Source: Natribaculum breve
Lineage (GTDB): Archaea > Halobacteriota > Halobacteria > Halobacteriales > Natrialbaceae
Direction of reading: 5' to 3'
NCBI RefSeq assembly: GCF_023008585.1
Contig: NZ_CP095390.1
Coordinates: forward strand, 2,418,001 to 2,482,000
DNA length: 64,000 bases
Shown here: in pieces, positions 35,130 to 43,904 of the stretch
Layout: the number at the start of each line of letters is the position of its first letter
How positions within the stretch are numbered: position 1 is the first letter of the stretch
The notes under the pieces: model-generated
The model's input: only the letters and a program-made list of their open reading frames with translations
The model's database searches: none
Told to the model about the DNA's origin: nothing
Made by a program: the position numbers and the translations under genes

Positions 35130-35849
35130 ATGAGACACCGGATCTTCAACGAGGACGGCGAGAACGACCTCGTCTTCGTGATGGGCTGGGGTAACCGCTG
35201 GACCCACGAGAACGTAAGCTGGCTGATCGGAACGCTCGCGAACGCCGACTATCGCGTTCACGCCTTCGAACTGCCGACCAACGTCGACGATTTCAAAGCC
35301 GACTGGCTCGAGCCGATCGCCGAACACGTCGTCGACCTCGAGGGCTACCAGCTGCTTGGCCACAGCGCGGGTGCGCTGGTCGGCCAGGCGTTAGACGGTG
35401 CGGAGAACCACGTCTACCTGAGCCCGTGGTGGGGGTACAGCGACGACTACCCCGACCTCGCGCTCGATCTGCTCGCCGAAATTCCGACCGCCTTCCCGTT
35501 CGTCCCGGTCGGCGGGATGGACAGGGACGCGCTCGGCGAACTGGCGACGGACCACCAGCTCGCGACGCTGCCGCGGTGGGTCTCGCCGGCGTTCGTCCGG
35601 GAGACGCGCCGTGCACAGCGGGAACTACTGACGATCGACCACGACGCCGTCGTCTTCTGTTCGCTTCGCGATCCGGTGATCAGCCTGCGACCCATCGGCG
35701 AGCGCATTCCGCCCGAGCACGTCGTCCTCTACGACGGCGGCCACGAACTGTTTTCCGCGCCGGAGCGGGAGACGTACGTCGACGTCGTCCTGGCCGCACT
35801 CGAGGAGGGTGCCGCCGCCGTCGAAGATCGGCACCCAGTCACGGTCTGA
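35130..35849 (+). CDS. Alpha/beta hydrolase
   Basis: A 239-residue protein from the ATG at 35130. The nucleophile elbow is G-H-S-A-G. The likely acid is in the segment C-S-L-R-D-P-V-I-S and the catalytic His in Y-D-G-G-H-E-L-F. The fold and triad are those of serine esterases and lipases; the substrate is unknown. No signal peptide, so it is cytosolic. The T-T-T-T-T-G-G stretch about 30 bp upstream could be part of its promoter. Confidence 0.82.
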   Translation: MRHRIFNEDGENDLVFVMGWGNRWTHENVSWLIGTLANADYRVHAFELPTNVDDFKADWLEPIAEHVVDLEGYQLLGHSAGALVGQALDGAENHVYLSPWWGYSDDYPDLALDLLAEIPTAFPFVPVGGMDRDALGELATDHQLATLPRWVSPAFVRETRRAQRELLTIDHDAVVFCSLRDPVISLRPIGERIPPEHVVLYDGGHELFSAPERETYVDVVLAALEEGAAAVEDRHPVTV

Positions 35850-35907
35850 CCGCCGATCGAACCCGAGAACGAAACGGGTTTCCGCTCGAGGCCGTTACGT
35901 GACGGCG

Positions 35908-36876
35908 ATGGAGTGCAATCGGTGTGACGAGGAGGCGGTTATGCACGCCGCCTACTCCGGCGCGCACCTCTGTGAGTCTCACTTTCGCGAATCCGTCGAA
36001 CGGCGCGTCCGACGGCGAGTCAGGCGCGACGACCTCGTCCCCGGAGACGCCTCGCCCGAGGACCCACAGACGTGGGTGATCGGCCTCTCCGGTGGCAAAG
36101 ATAGCGTCGTTCTCACGAAGATCCTCCACGATACGTTCGCCGAAGATCCCCGCATCGAACTCGTCGGGTTGACCATCCACGAGGGGATCGAGGGTTATCG
36201 CGACGAGTCACTCGCAGCCTGCGTCGACCTCACCGACGACCTGGGGATTCGCCACGAGGTCGTCAGCTACGAGGAGGAGTTCGGCGTCCGGATGGACGAC
36301 GTCGTCGAGGACGATCCCGAGAACATGGCCGCCTGTGCCTACTGTGGCGTCTTTCGACGGGACCTCCTCTCGCGGTACGCCGAGGCGTTCGACGCCGACC
36401 TCCTGTTGACGGGCCACAACCTAGACGACGAGGCCCAGACAGCGCTGATGAACTTCCTCGAGGGCGACGTCGCCCAGATCGCCAAACACTTCGACGCGAG
36501 TCTCGGCCCGCTCTCGGAACGCGAAAAACAGGAGGAGTTCGTCCCCCGGGCGAAGCCGCTGCGCGACGTGCCCGAAAAGGAGGTCGCCCTCTACGCGCAC
36601 CTCGCGGACCTGCCAGCCCACATCACCGAGTGTCCCCACTCGAGTGAAGCCTACCGTGGCGAGATCCAGCAGTTGTTGTACGATCTCGAGGAGAATCACC
36701 CCGGGACCCGCCACTCGATCCTCTCGGGGTACGAGGAGCTCGCGGGTATCGTCGCCGACCAGTACGCGGGTGACGACGAGCGCGACGACCTCCAGGAGTG
36801 TGTCGAGTGTGGTGCGACGACCACGCGCGAACGCTGTCGGAAGTGTGCGTTACTCGAGTCGATCCACGCGGTGTAA
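35908..36876 (+). CDS. ncsA: tRNA 2-thiolation protein NcsA
   Basis: A 322-residue protein of the TtcA/Ncs6 family. The N-terminal zinc finger is C-N-R-C with L-C-E-S-H. The PP-loop is G-L-S-G-G-K-D-S-V-V, followed by C-A-Y-C-G-V-F-R-R with catalytic cysteines and T-G-H-N-L-D-D-E-A-Q-T. A C-terminal zinc ribbon is C-V-E-C-G and C-R-K-C. It activates tRNA wobble uridine for 2-thiolation; archaeal NcsA works with ubiquitin-like SAMP2. ATG 35908 is chosen; a GTG at 35899 would add three residues. Confidence 0.93.
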   Translation: MECNRCDEEAVMHAAYSGAHLCESHFRESVERRVRRRVRRDDLVPGDASPEDPQTWVIGLSGGKDSVVLTKILHDTFAEDPRIELVGLTIHEGIEGYRDESLAACVDLTDDLGIRHEVVSYEEEFGVRMDDVVEDDPENMAACAYCGVFRRDLLSRYAEAFDADLLLTGHNLDDEAQTALMNFLEGDVAQIAKHFDASLGPLSEREKQEEFVPRAKPLRDVPEKEVALYAHLADLPAHITECPHSSEAYRGEIQQLLYDLEENHPGTRHSILSGYEELAGIVADQYAGDDERDDLQECVECGATTTRERCRKCALLESIHAV

Positions 36877-37004
36877 CCACCAGAACGCCGTTTCACGCCC
36901 GTTTACGGGACGTTTTCGTTAGTTCGTTCGTCACGACCGACTCGGCGAAAAGTGAGCGACGAGAGGGAGAATCGGCAGACGACAGTCGAACCGCGACGTG
37001 GCCG

Positions 37005-38192
37005 CTATCGGATAACGTCGACGCCGTTGTTCCGCTCGAGTTCGTCGCGGCCGCCGTCGCTTTGCGTACCGAGGTTCGGCGTCGACGTCTCGACGTTGTT
37101 GCTGGCGTCGAAGTCGGCGTCGGACAGCCCCTCGATGCTGGCGCGGGACTTGTCGGCCTGTTTCTGCGTCGTCGGGCCGAGCACCTGGGCGCTCTGGACG
37201 CCGGTCATGATGGCCATCACGCGGACCTTGCCCTTGTAGTTCTCCTGGATTCGAGCACCCCAGATGACGTTTGCGCTGGCCTCGAGTCGTTCCGTGATGT
37301 TGTCCGCGATGCCCTCGGCCTCCTTCAGCGTGAGGTCGGGTCCACCCGTGATGTGAACGAGACCGCCGGATGCGCCGCGGTAGTCGACGTCGAGCAGCGG
37401 GTGGTTCATCGCGTCGCTGACCACCTCGCGCGTCTTGTTTTTGTCCTGGGTCTCGCCGACCAGCATGACGGCGACGCCGCCCTGGTTCATGATCGTAGAC
37501 ATGTCGGCGTAGTCCAGGTTGATCAGGCTCGGCTGAGTGATCGTCTCGGAGATTCCTTTGACGGTCTCGGCGATGATCTGGTCCATCACCGAGAACGCCT
37601 TGCCGATCGGGAGGTTCGGGACGTAGTCGAGCAGTCGGTTGTTGTCGAGTACGATGATCGAGTCGGCCTGTTCGCGCAGTCTCTCGAGGCCCTCTTCGGC
37701 TTTCACCGTGCGGGCGCGCTCGACGTTGAACGGCGTCGAGACCATGCCGACGACGATGGCACCCTGTTCTTTCGCGATCTTCGCGACGACGGGCGCGGCA
37801 CCCGTGCCGGTGCCACCGCCCATCCCCGCGGTCACGAACACGAGGTCCGCATCGCCGAGGACGTCCTTGATGGTGCTCTGGGCCATCTCTGTCGCACGTT
37901 CGCCCATCGACGGATCGCCACCGGCACCCAGTCCGTTCGTGAGTGACTTGCCCACCAGGATCTTGGTGTCGGCCTCGATCATTTTGAGGTGCTGTTTGTC
38001 GGTGTTGATCGCCACCGTGTCAGCGCCGTCGACACCGATGTTGTACAGCCGGTTGATCGTGTTGTTACCCGCGCCACCGCAGCCGATGATCACGATGCGG
38101 GGATCACCGAACTCGTCGTCGTCGAGCGACGCGTCCATCTCGCGGGCTTCTTCTTCGGCGTTCTCGAGGGCCTCCTGAACGATGTCCTGCAT
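37005..38192 (-). CDS. ftsZ2: Cell division protein FtsZ2
   Basis: A 395-residue tubulin homologue. The nucleotide-binding loop is [10 protein letters not shown]. The tubulin signature is [11 protein letters not shown], and the synergy (T7) loop is N-L-D-Y-A-D. The N-terminus M-Q-D-I-V-Q-E-A and the tail ending N-N-G-V-D-V-I-R match the FtsZ2 rather than the FtsZ1 group. FtsZ2 drives mid-cell constriction in Haloferax. It is the second gene of the cdrS-ftsZ2 operon, starting 2 bp after cdrS stops. Confidence 0.95.
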   Translation of the reverse strand: MQDIVQEALENAEEEAREMDASLDDDEFGDPRIVIIGCGGAGNNTINRLYNIGVDGADTVAINTDKQHLKMIEADTKILVGKSLTNGLGAGGDPSMGERATEMAQSTIKDVLGDADLVFVTAGMGGGTGTGAAPVVAKIAKEQGAIVVGMVSTPFNVERARTVKAEEGLERLREQADSIIVLDNNRLLDYVPNLPIGKAFSVMDQIIAETVKGISETITQPSLINLDYADMSTIMNQGGVAVMLVGETQDKNKTREVVSDAMNHPLLDVDYRGASGGLVHITGGPDLTLKEAEGIADNITERLEASANVIWGARIQENYKGKVRVMAIMTGVQSAQVLGPTTQKQADKSRASIEGLSDADFDASNNVETSTPNLGTQSDGGRDELERNNGVDVIR

Positions 38193-38194
38193 CG

Positions 38195-38374
38195 TTACAC
38201 CTTGGCCCAGCCGCGTTTACCAGACTGTTCGTGACGGCCGTCGTTCTGTTCGTTGATCATCTCGCGAACGGCCGACCGGATCGCCTCGCTCCGGTTCGGG
38301 AACTCGCCAGAGTCGACCAGTTGTTCGACCTCTTCGATCTGCTGTTTCGGAATCCGCAGTGTCACACGCTCCAT
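38195..38374 (-). CDS. cdrS: Ribbon-helix-helix regulator CdrS
   Basis: A 59-residue protein from the ATG at 38374. The beta strand R-V-T-L-R-I-P is followed by the helices [11 protein letters not shown] and [15 protein letters not shown]. This is the CopG/MetJ ribbon-helix-helix fold that binds DNA as a dimer. In Haloferax and Halobacterium cdrS precedes ftsZ2 and controls cell-division genes, exactly this arrangement. An upstream in-frame start at 38422 would place the protein start inside the operator region and is less likely. Confidence 0.93.
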   Translation of the reverse strand: MERVTLRIPKQQIEEVEQLVDSGEFPNRSEAIRSAVREMINEQNDGRHEQSGKRGWAKV

Positions 38375-38393
38375 GGTTGTATTCCCCTGTTGG

Positions 38394-38571
38394 GTAAGAC
38401 GGCGCGCGCCCCTGTCAGACACGTCGTGTCTTACACCCGAACCCCGGTCGTTCGCCGGTTAGCCGGCCACCGATCCGGTGTGTAAGACAAACCGTCTTAC
38501 GCGATTGTGGCAACTCTGCCATGAGCAATAAAACTTTCGTAAGACGTGAATTTTTCCGTATTACGTAAGTC
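38394..38571 (-). promoter_or_regulatory. cdrS-ftsZ2 promoter with GTAAGAC/GTCTTAC operator array
   Basis: Five copies of the heptamer GTAAGAC or its complement lie at 38394-38400, 38428-38434, 38482-38488, 38494-38500 and 38539-38545. Two form the perfect inverted repeat GTAAGACAAACCGTCTTAC (38482-38500), and a perfect palindrome AGACACGTCGTGTCT lies at 38417-38431. On the minus strand a TATA-like T-T-T-T-A-T-T-G sits at about 38537-38530, so the inverted repeat covers the expected start of transcription. Binding by CdrL or CdrS is inference. Confidence 0.65.
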
Positions 38572-38591
38572 AGTTTCGTTGATACGAAGTC

Positions 38592-39194
38592 TCAGCCCGA
38601 CTCCAGGACGTCCGCTGCCGGCGTCCGTCGACCACAGCCGGGACAGAACGACCAGTCCGAGCGGATCTCGTCACCACACTCGCAGAACAGCCGCCTCGAG
38701 GCCTTCTCGCCGCAGTTCGGACAGTAGACGTGGTCGTCGTCGAGTGGGTCGCCACACTGGTCACACTGGCGGCTGTCGTCCGACGTCGCCGACTCCACCG
38801 GGCGCTGGTCCGATCGGGACGCCGTCCGACGCGTGGTCCCGTCGGCGGGTGTCTTACGAACGTCGCCCTCTACCCCCTCGAGCGCGATCGTGACGTTCAC
38901 GTCCGTCGTGTCGTTGCGCCGCTCGGCGAGCCGTTGCTCGAGGACGTCGTCGACGCACTCGCGAACGAGGTCGTCGATGCTGGGACGGCGTGTCGGTGGT
39001 CCGGGGGTCGTCTGCGTCTGGGGATCAGCCGGCCGTTCCGTTCGTAGACGCTCGTCGCGGTCGTCGCGGTCGTCGCTCGCTGACGCAGCGAGGTACTCGC
39101 GAAGCGCCTCTCGCATCACCTCACTCTTCGACGAGTCGAGAGCCTCGAGTTCGTCGACGAGGTCGTCGTCGGCGCGGAACGTGATCTTCCCCAT
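38592..39194 (-). CDS. cdrL: RHH regulator with C-terminal zinc ribbons, CdrL
   Basis: A 200-residue protein. Residues 1-40 are a ribbon-helix-helix domain (K-I-T-F-R-A-D-D-D-L and S-S-K-S-E-V-M-R-E-A-L). A long acidic linker holds a helix V-D-D-V-L-E-Q-R-L. The C-terminal 60 residues hold two zinc ribbons: C-D-Q-C with C-P-N-C, then C-E-C-G with C-P-G-C. This long form next to cdrS matches CdrL of Haloferax, reported to bind the cdrS-ftsZ2 promoter. Its coding region also contains one GTCTTAC (38851-38857). Confidence 0.9.
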   Translation of the reverse strand: MGKITFRADDDLVDELEALDSSKSEVMREALREYLAASASDDRDDRDERLRTERPADPQTQTTPGPPTRRPSIDDLVRECVDDVLEQRLAERRNDTTDVNVTIALEGVEGDVRKTPADGTTRRTASRSDQRPVESATSDDSRQCDQCGDPLDDDHVYCPNCGEKASRRLFCECGDEIRSDWSFCPGCGRRTPAADVLESG

Positions 39195-39324
39195 AGGCGG
39201 TCTGGATACTTCTCGTATTTTTAATTACATCCACATCAATCATTCGGTGTTGTGTGACAGGTGTCATACTCTGCCGGCTCGAATAATAACCCTTATGTCG
39301 GCTCCGTCTGCTACGTATGAGTGA

Positions 39325-39398
39325 CCGCTCTTAGCTCAGCCTGGTAGAGCAGCCGACTGTAGATCGGCTTGTCCCCCGTTCAAATCGGGGAGAGCGGA
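39325..39398 (+). tRNA. tRNA-Tyr (anticodon GTA)
   Basis: A 74-nt cloverleaf: acceptor CCGCTCT pairs with AGAGCGG, the D-loop is AGCCTGGTAGA, the anticodon stem GCCGA/TCGGC encloses CTGTAGA (GTA), and the T-arm is CCCCC-GTTCAAAT-CGGGG. A promoter-like C-C-T-T-A-T-G-T-C lies about 30 bp upstream. No intron, no encoded CCA. Confidence 0.97.
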
Positions 39399-40686
39399 CT
39401 TGGTTTTCGCGGTGGCGTAGATAACGATCGAGAGTACACAGCGTAGCTCGTCTCTGGTGCTCGAGTTCGATCGAGATCTGAACCGCTTTACCCGACACAC
39501 GAGCCGTCACTCGGGGTCGCCGTCGCGGTTCACGTCGTGACGAACGGGGAAAGGGCGATGATCGGATGGGTGGTTGGACTGTAACGCCGCCTTCCCCGGT
39601 GGTACGTTACGTGCGTCCCCTCTAAAAACTGTTGCATTGCCAATAATTCGTGGTCGTGGATCGGTCGTCGAATCGAATCGACTGACTGCACGGCTTGGCT
39701 CTCGTCCGATCGACCGGCGGCTGGCTGTCGAACTCGAGGTCGTCGAGCGCGTCGCCCGGCTGGGCGAGCGATAGCGACGGATCTCGAGCGCGGCTGCTCG
39801 TCGAGTGAAAAATACTGTCCCCCCAGGAGAGGGTCGAGGGGAAACATGCAGAGGTGCCGGTCGTATGCGTGGTATTCCCTCTCCCACAACCAGACTTCCA
39901 TCCAGGAAGTATATACTTATCGGTCACTCGGCTGTGACAGCGCCAACTGCACGTCGAGCGAAGCGGGTCGGTGAGGGACGCCAGCGATCTCGGCCAGCGA
40001 GCAGGAGGCTGAGCGCACCTCGAGGTCGCCGCCCTGGTGGTCGCTCGAGTGCGATCGGTCGAAAACGGCGTTGCCCCGGACTCACTCGAGGTAGCGACCG
40101 AGCAACGCTGCGACGGCCATCACGACGGCGAGGACGGTCGAGAGCGCGTCGATCGTCGGCGTCGAGACAGGCTCGACGCGACTCGGTCGACCGTAGTCGA
40201 CCCGCGCGGTAGCGACGGTAGGTGGTGGGGTCGAGTGGTGGTGCCGCTACCGCAGGAGGCAGTCCGCCTCGAGGGTACGTAAGCCTCGGCGGCCGAGGCA
40301 AGGCGCGAGCGGACGGGTTCGAAGTCGAAGGCAGACTCCAGGCCGATCGCGTTCGATCGGGTGCGAACCGACGAACGGCCCGACGACTCGAGTCCGGAAA
40401 AGGGGTCACGGGCAGCGAGTGACAGACGGGGCGTCGAACGGATAGCACGGATATGGTCGGAGAGACTGGCAGCGGGGCGTTCGCCGGCACGGACGGCGAA
40501 GCCTGCGACCAGCGAGTTCGACGGTGGCGGCGTCTATCACGCGCCACGCGGGGATCGACACCGACGACGGAAAACGCTGTATAATATCTCGATTGAGAAC
40601 TATAGAGCACACGTGAGTACCCTGTAGTCCCGGTCACGCGTTCGCCGGCCGGCCGTTTTTCCGCCTGGTGGCGGTAGTTTCGAGTC
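39399..40686. other. Gene-poor stretch of about 1.3 kb
   Basis: No reading frame here has convincing codon bias or family resemblance. Overlapping frames at 39507-39927 on the minus strand and short plus-strand frames are unconvincing. A minus-strand frame around 40235-40080 ends in a hydrophobic segment (S-T-V-L-A-V-V-M-A-V-A-A-L-L-G-R-Y-L-E) but has no start codon after the preceding stop, so it may be a decayed small membrane-protein gene. A TATA-like palindrome A-A-G-T-A-T-A-T-A-C-T-T is at 39908-39919. The GC content is uneven, suggesting decayed or transferred DNA. Confidence 0.4.
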
Positions 40687-41151
40687 GTGAGCGACGACAG
40701 CGACCTCGATCGCGTCCAGGATCGAGCCGAACGACGACAGTCCGAGCGTGCGTCGACCATCGAGTCCGTCCTCGAGGAGGTCGAACGCCACCTCGGCGAC
40801 GTCGAGTACCCGGTTCGCGGCGAGGAGCTGGCGGCGTCGTACGGCGCGGAGGCGCTCGACCTGCCGAACGAGACTGATACTGCCGGACGTAAGTCGTGAA
40901 AGATTCTCGCCGTCCCGGGGTGGCGAGAATCTTCACACAGTTACGTCCGATAGTATGAGTCGCTCGGGAGCGTCTTCGATCGGCTGGCGAACGAGGAGTT
41001 CGAGTCGCCGGCGGAGGCCCGCGAGGCGATCTACGGCGAGATCACCGGCGAGGCGGGCGACGTCCACGAGGTGAATCCGGAGCGCGACCTCGAGCGACTC
41101 GACGAGGAGAGTCGCGGATCGCTCGGCGAAAGCGGCAGCGACGCGCTGTGA
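40687..41151 (+). pseudogene. DUF5789-type gene disrupted by a 78-bp element
   Basis: The GTG at 40687 opens an acidic frame (S-D-D-S-D-L-D-R-V onward) that runs into the family A element. There it ends at a stop at 40897-40899 after 70 residues, the last few encoded by the element. After the element the sequence continues with L-G-S-V-F-D-R-L-A-N-E-E-F-E-S-P-A-E-A-R, then R-D-L-E-R-L-D-E-E-S-R-G, to a stop at 41149-41151. Removing the 78-bp element and one TGA copy joins both halves in frame (L-P-N-E-T-E-S-L-G-S-V). The family is a small haloarchaeal protein of unknown function. Confidence 0.82.
40878..40955 (+). mobile_element. 78-bp MITE-like palindromic element, family A, copy 3 (inside a gene)
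   Basis: A 78-bp element flanked by TGA at 40875-40877 and 40956-40958. It differs by one base each from copies 1 and 2. It interrupts the DUF5789-type gene, which directly defines both ends of the element and the length of the target duplication. Confidence 0.9.
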
Positions 41152-41232
41152 CCGCGTCGGACGCGGTAACCGCCGGAGCGGCCCGAAAGCGATAGCAGAA
41201 CGGATTTACGTCGCGGGGCACTTCTCTCGTGT

Positions 41233-41844
41233 ATGGATTACGAGTCGAGTCTCGACCGAGCGATGGACAGCGTTCCCGACATCGGGGGCGACGAAGAGCG
41301 ACTGCAGATTCCGGACGCACAGGCCCAGAAAGACGGTGCGTTCACGCGATTTACCAACCTCGGCGAGATCGCCGACGTCCTCTCGCGAGAGGACGAACAC
41401 CTCCACCGGTTCATCCAGCGCGAACTGGGGACCAGCGGCAAATTCGAGAACGGCCGCGGCCGGTACAACGGGTCGTTCTCCCAGCAGGACTTCGACGCGG
41501 CGGTCGACGCCTACGTCGAGGAGTACGTCCTCTGTTCGGAGTGTGGCCTGCCCGACACGCGTCTCGTCCGCGAGGACCGCACGCCGATGCTGCGCTGTGA
41601 CGCCTGCGGGGCGTTCCGACCGGTGACCAAACGCTCCTCGAGCCAGCAGCAACAACAGCAACGCGAGGCCGTCGAGGAGGGCAAGACCTACACGGTCGAG
41701 ATCACGGGAACCGGCCGCAAGGGCGACGGCGTCGCCGAGAAAGGCAAGTACACGATCTTCGTGCCGGGCGCGAACGAGGGCGACGTCGTCGAGATCTACA
41801 TCGAGAACATCTCCGGCAACCTCGCGTTCGCTCGACTCGCGTAG
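41233..41844 (+). CDS. eif2b: Translation initiation factor aIF2 beta with TRAM domain
   Basis: A 203-residue protein. Residues 1-135 are the aIF2-beta core: the N-terminal helix, F-T-N-L-G-E-I-A-D-V-L-S-R, H-L-H-R-F-I-Q-R-E-L-G-T, and a zinc finger with C-S-E-C-G-L-P-D-T and C-D-A-C-G. A Gln-rich hinge (Q-Q-Q-Q-Q-Q) follows. The last 55 residues are a TRAM domain (T-Y-T-V-E-I-T-G, then F-V-P-G-A-N-E-G-D-V-V). The TRAM fusion is usual in haloarchaea. It delivers initiator tRNA as part of aIF2. A T-T-T-A-C-G box lies 25 bp before the ATG. Confidence 0.95.
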   Translation: MDYESSLDRAMDSVPDIGGDEERLQIPDAQAQKDGAFTRFTNLGEIADVLSREDEHLHRFIQRELGTSGKFENGRGRYNGSFSQQDFDAAVDAYVEEYVLCSECGLPDTRLVREDRTPMLRCDACGAFRPVTKRSSSQQQQQQREAVEEGKTYTVEITGTGRKGDGVAEKGKYTIFVPGANEGDVVEIYIENISGNLAFARLA

Positions 41845-41964
41845 AGGGGTTTTCGACGCTTCGAATTTTCGCCGCGACGTGAGACGATAGCGGCAGGTGT
41901 CACCCGTTCGATCGGAATTTCCGCGGTCTAAACGCTTTTCACCGTCCTCGAGCGTTGGCTCACC

Positions 41965-43176
41965 ATGGCACCCCGACTCCCCGACCGCGAGTTCGAGGCT
42001 CGACTCGAGCGCGTTCGCGACCGCCTCGCCGAAACCGACGCCGACGCCGGCGTCTGGTTCGACGCGACGAGCATCGAGTACCTCACCGGCTTCGACCACA
42101 TCCAGACCGAACGGCCCGTCGTCCTGGCGGTCACCGACGAGCGCGTCGAGATCACCGTCCCCCGCCTCGAGGTCGAGCGCGTCCGCGCGAATCCGCGGAT
42201 CGACGCGGTCTCCCACTACGGAGACTACCCCGGCGGCGATCCGATCGGGGTCGCCGTCGAGGTGCTCGAGGGGCTCGGCGTCGACGCCGTCGCGGCCGAC
42301 GCCGAGGGCGCGCCGGGAACGATGGGCTACCAGGGGCCGTCGCTGTCGGACGTGAGCGACCTCGAGGTCGAGACCCAGGACTGGGTCCGTCGGATGCGCT
42401 GGGAGAAGTCGGCGGCGGAAGTCGACCTCGTCCGCGAGTCGGCGCGGTGGGCCAACCTGGGCCATCGCTACCTCGCCGACTACACCGAACCCGGCGCACA
42501 CCCGGTGACGGTGAGCCAGCGCGCCTCGATGGACGCCTCGCGAGCGATGCTCGACGCGCTCGGCGACCGGTACGTCGCCCGCACGCGCGGGACCGGCCCC
42601 GTCCACGCGGGGTACATCACGGGCGAGCAGACCAGACTTCCCCACGGCCACACCGCGAACCGCCGACTCGAGGAGGGCGACGTCCTGATCACGGGTGCGA
42701 CGGCGAACGTCGACGGCTACTACTCCGAACTCGAGCGGACGATGTTCCTCGGCGAACCGACGGACGAGCAGGTCCACTACTTCGAACTCATGTGCGAGGC
42801 CCAGTCGATCGCGATCGACGCGCTCGGTCCCGGCGTCCCGATCGCGTCCGTCGACGAGGCGGTGTGGTCGTACTTCGACGAGCAGGGCGTCGCCGACCTC
42901 GCCCAGCACCACGTCGGCCACAACATCGGCCTTGGCGGCCACGAACCGCCGTACGTCGACCGGGGCTGGGGCGACCACTGCGAGTCGGCACACACGGCGT
43001 ACGACGAAGACGACGCCGTGATGCGTCCGGGCCAGATCTACACGATCGAGCCGGGGATCTACACGGACACCTACGGCTACCGCCACTCGGATACGATCGC
43101 GATCACCGACGACGGCGTCGAGTGGCTCACGTACTTCCCGCGTGACCTCGCGGGGAACGTGATCGCACTCGAGTGA
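41965..43176 (+). CDS. M24-family (Xaa-Pro peptidase/creatinase-like) protein
   Basis: A 403-residue pita-bread-fold protein with the creatinase N-terminal domain (residues 1-135) and the M24 domain after it. The V-G-H-N-I-G-L-G-G-H-E-P-P motif and the I-E-P-G-I-Y glutamate are present. The two Asp ligands of the metal site are not in their usual places: the segment reads N-V-D-G-Y-Y-S-E-L-E-R-T, with Glu for the second Asp. The final Glu of the metal set looks like Ser (G-Y-R-H-S-D-T). It may therefore be a creatinase-like hydrolase without two metals rather than a proline peptidase. Confidence 0.8.
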   Translation: MAPRLPDREFEARLERVRDRLAETDADAGVWFDATSIEYLTGFDHIQTERPVVLAVTDERVEITVPRLEVERVRANPRIDAVSHYGDYPGGDPIGVAVEVLEGLGVDAVAADAEGAPGTMGYQGPSLSDVSDLEVETQDWVRRMRWEKSAAEVDLVRESARWANLGHRYLADYTEPGAHPVTVSQRASMDASRAMLDALGDRYVARTRGTGPVHAGYITGEQTRLPHGHTANRRLEEGDVLITGATANVDGYYSELERTMFLGEPTDEQVHYFELMCEAQSIAIDALGPGVPIASVDEAVWSYFDEQGVADLAQHHVGHNIGLGGHEPPYVDRGWGDHCESAHTAYDEDDAVMRPGQIYTIEPGIYTDTYGYRHSDTIAITDDGVEWLTYFPRDLAGNVIALE

Positions 43177-43213
43177 CGCAGACGGAACGCGACGGGCGTA
43201 CAGCGTCGCTTCC

Positions 43214-43241
43214 GCTAGTCTAAAGTCAACTTGTGCTAGTC
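43214..43241 (+). promoter_or_regulatory. Direct repeats upstream of the HAD/cobamide region
   Basis: GCTAGTC occurs at 43214-43220 and again at 43235-43241, 21 bp apart (two helical turns), just before the GTG at 43250. A TAAAGT box lies between them. It could be a regulator-binding site; this is inference. Confidence 0.35.
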
Positions 43242-43249
43242 ACACGAAC

Positions 43250-43876
43250 GTGGCAGTATCGTTCGACCTCTTCGGGACGCTCGTCAGCATCGAGAAGCCG
43301 GCGGATCCGGCTGCAGCCGTCGCAGCGGAACTCGCGGCCCGGGACGTCGCCGTCCCGGACGACTGGGACGCGCTCTACGGCCGGCGACACGTCGACGCGC
43401 CCGAGGGGGCCGAAGTGCCGCTGCCGGCACACGTCGGCGCGGCGCTCTCGAGTCGAGGAATCGACTACGAGAACAATGCAGTCCGGCGGGCGGTCGTCGC
43501 GGCGTTCGACCCCGACGTCGAGACGAGAAAGGGCGCACGCGAGGCGGTCGCCGCCGCTCGCGAGTACGGCCCCGTCGCGATCTGTTCGAACTGTAGCGTT
43601 CCCGAACTCGTCTCCCGGACGCTCGTCCGGTCGGCGTTCGACCGCGAGGACTTCGACGCGATCGTGACCAGCACTGGCTGTGGCTGGCGCAAACCCGCAC
43701 CGGAGATCTTCGAGGTGACGGCGGACCGTCTGGGCGTCGCCGTCGAGGACCTCGTCCACGTCGGCGACGACCCGCGAACGGACGGCGGCATCGAAGGCGT
43801 CGGCGGAACGGCGATTTCGCTCGCCGAGGTCCCACTGCACGAGGTGCCGGCGCGACTGGAGGCGGTCGACGGATGA
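43250..43876 (+). CDS. HAD-superfamily hydrolase, haloacid-dehalogenase-like
   Basis: A 208-residue protein starting at GTG 43250. Motif I reads S-F-D-L-F-G-T-L; the second Asp of phosphatases is replaced by Phe, as in haloacid-dehalogenase-type members (D-x-Y/F-G-T). Motif II is I-C-S-N-C-S, motif III the Lys in C-G-W-R-K-P-A-P, and motif IV H-V-G-D-D-P-R-T-D. It lies 28 bp upstream of cbiB and may belong to the same transcript, so a link with cobamide metabolism is possible but unproven. Confidence 0.82.
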   Translation: MAVSFDLFGTLVSIEKPADPAAAVAAELAARDVAVPDDWDALYGRRHVDAPEGAEVPLPAHVGAALSSRGIDYENNAVRRAVVAAFDPDVETRKGAREAVAAAREYGPVAICSNCSVPELVSRTLVRSAFDREDFDAIVTSTGCGWRKPAPEIFEVTADRLGVAVEDLVHVGDDPRTDGGIEGVGGTAISLAEVPLHEVPARLEAVDG

Positions 43877-43904
43877 ACGGACGGCGAGTGGAGGCGACGA
43901 TTCA

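Noticed and set aside
39507..39927. Three overlapping minus-strand frames after tRNA-Tyr
   Set aside because: None has haloarchaeal codon bias or any recognisable family, and they exclude one another.
40080..40260. Minus-strand frame ending in a hydrophobic segment
   Set aside because: No start codon after the preceding stop; at best a decayed gene, mentioned only in the note on the gene-poor stretch.
41206..43086. Open frame of 626 codons on the minus strand
   Set aside because: Covers aIF2-beta and the M24 gene in antisense; both real genes have clear signatures.
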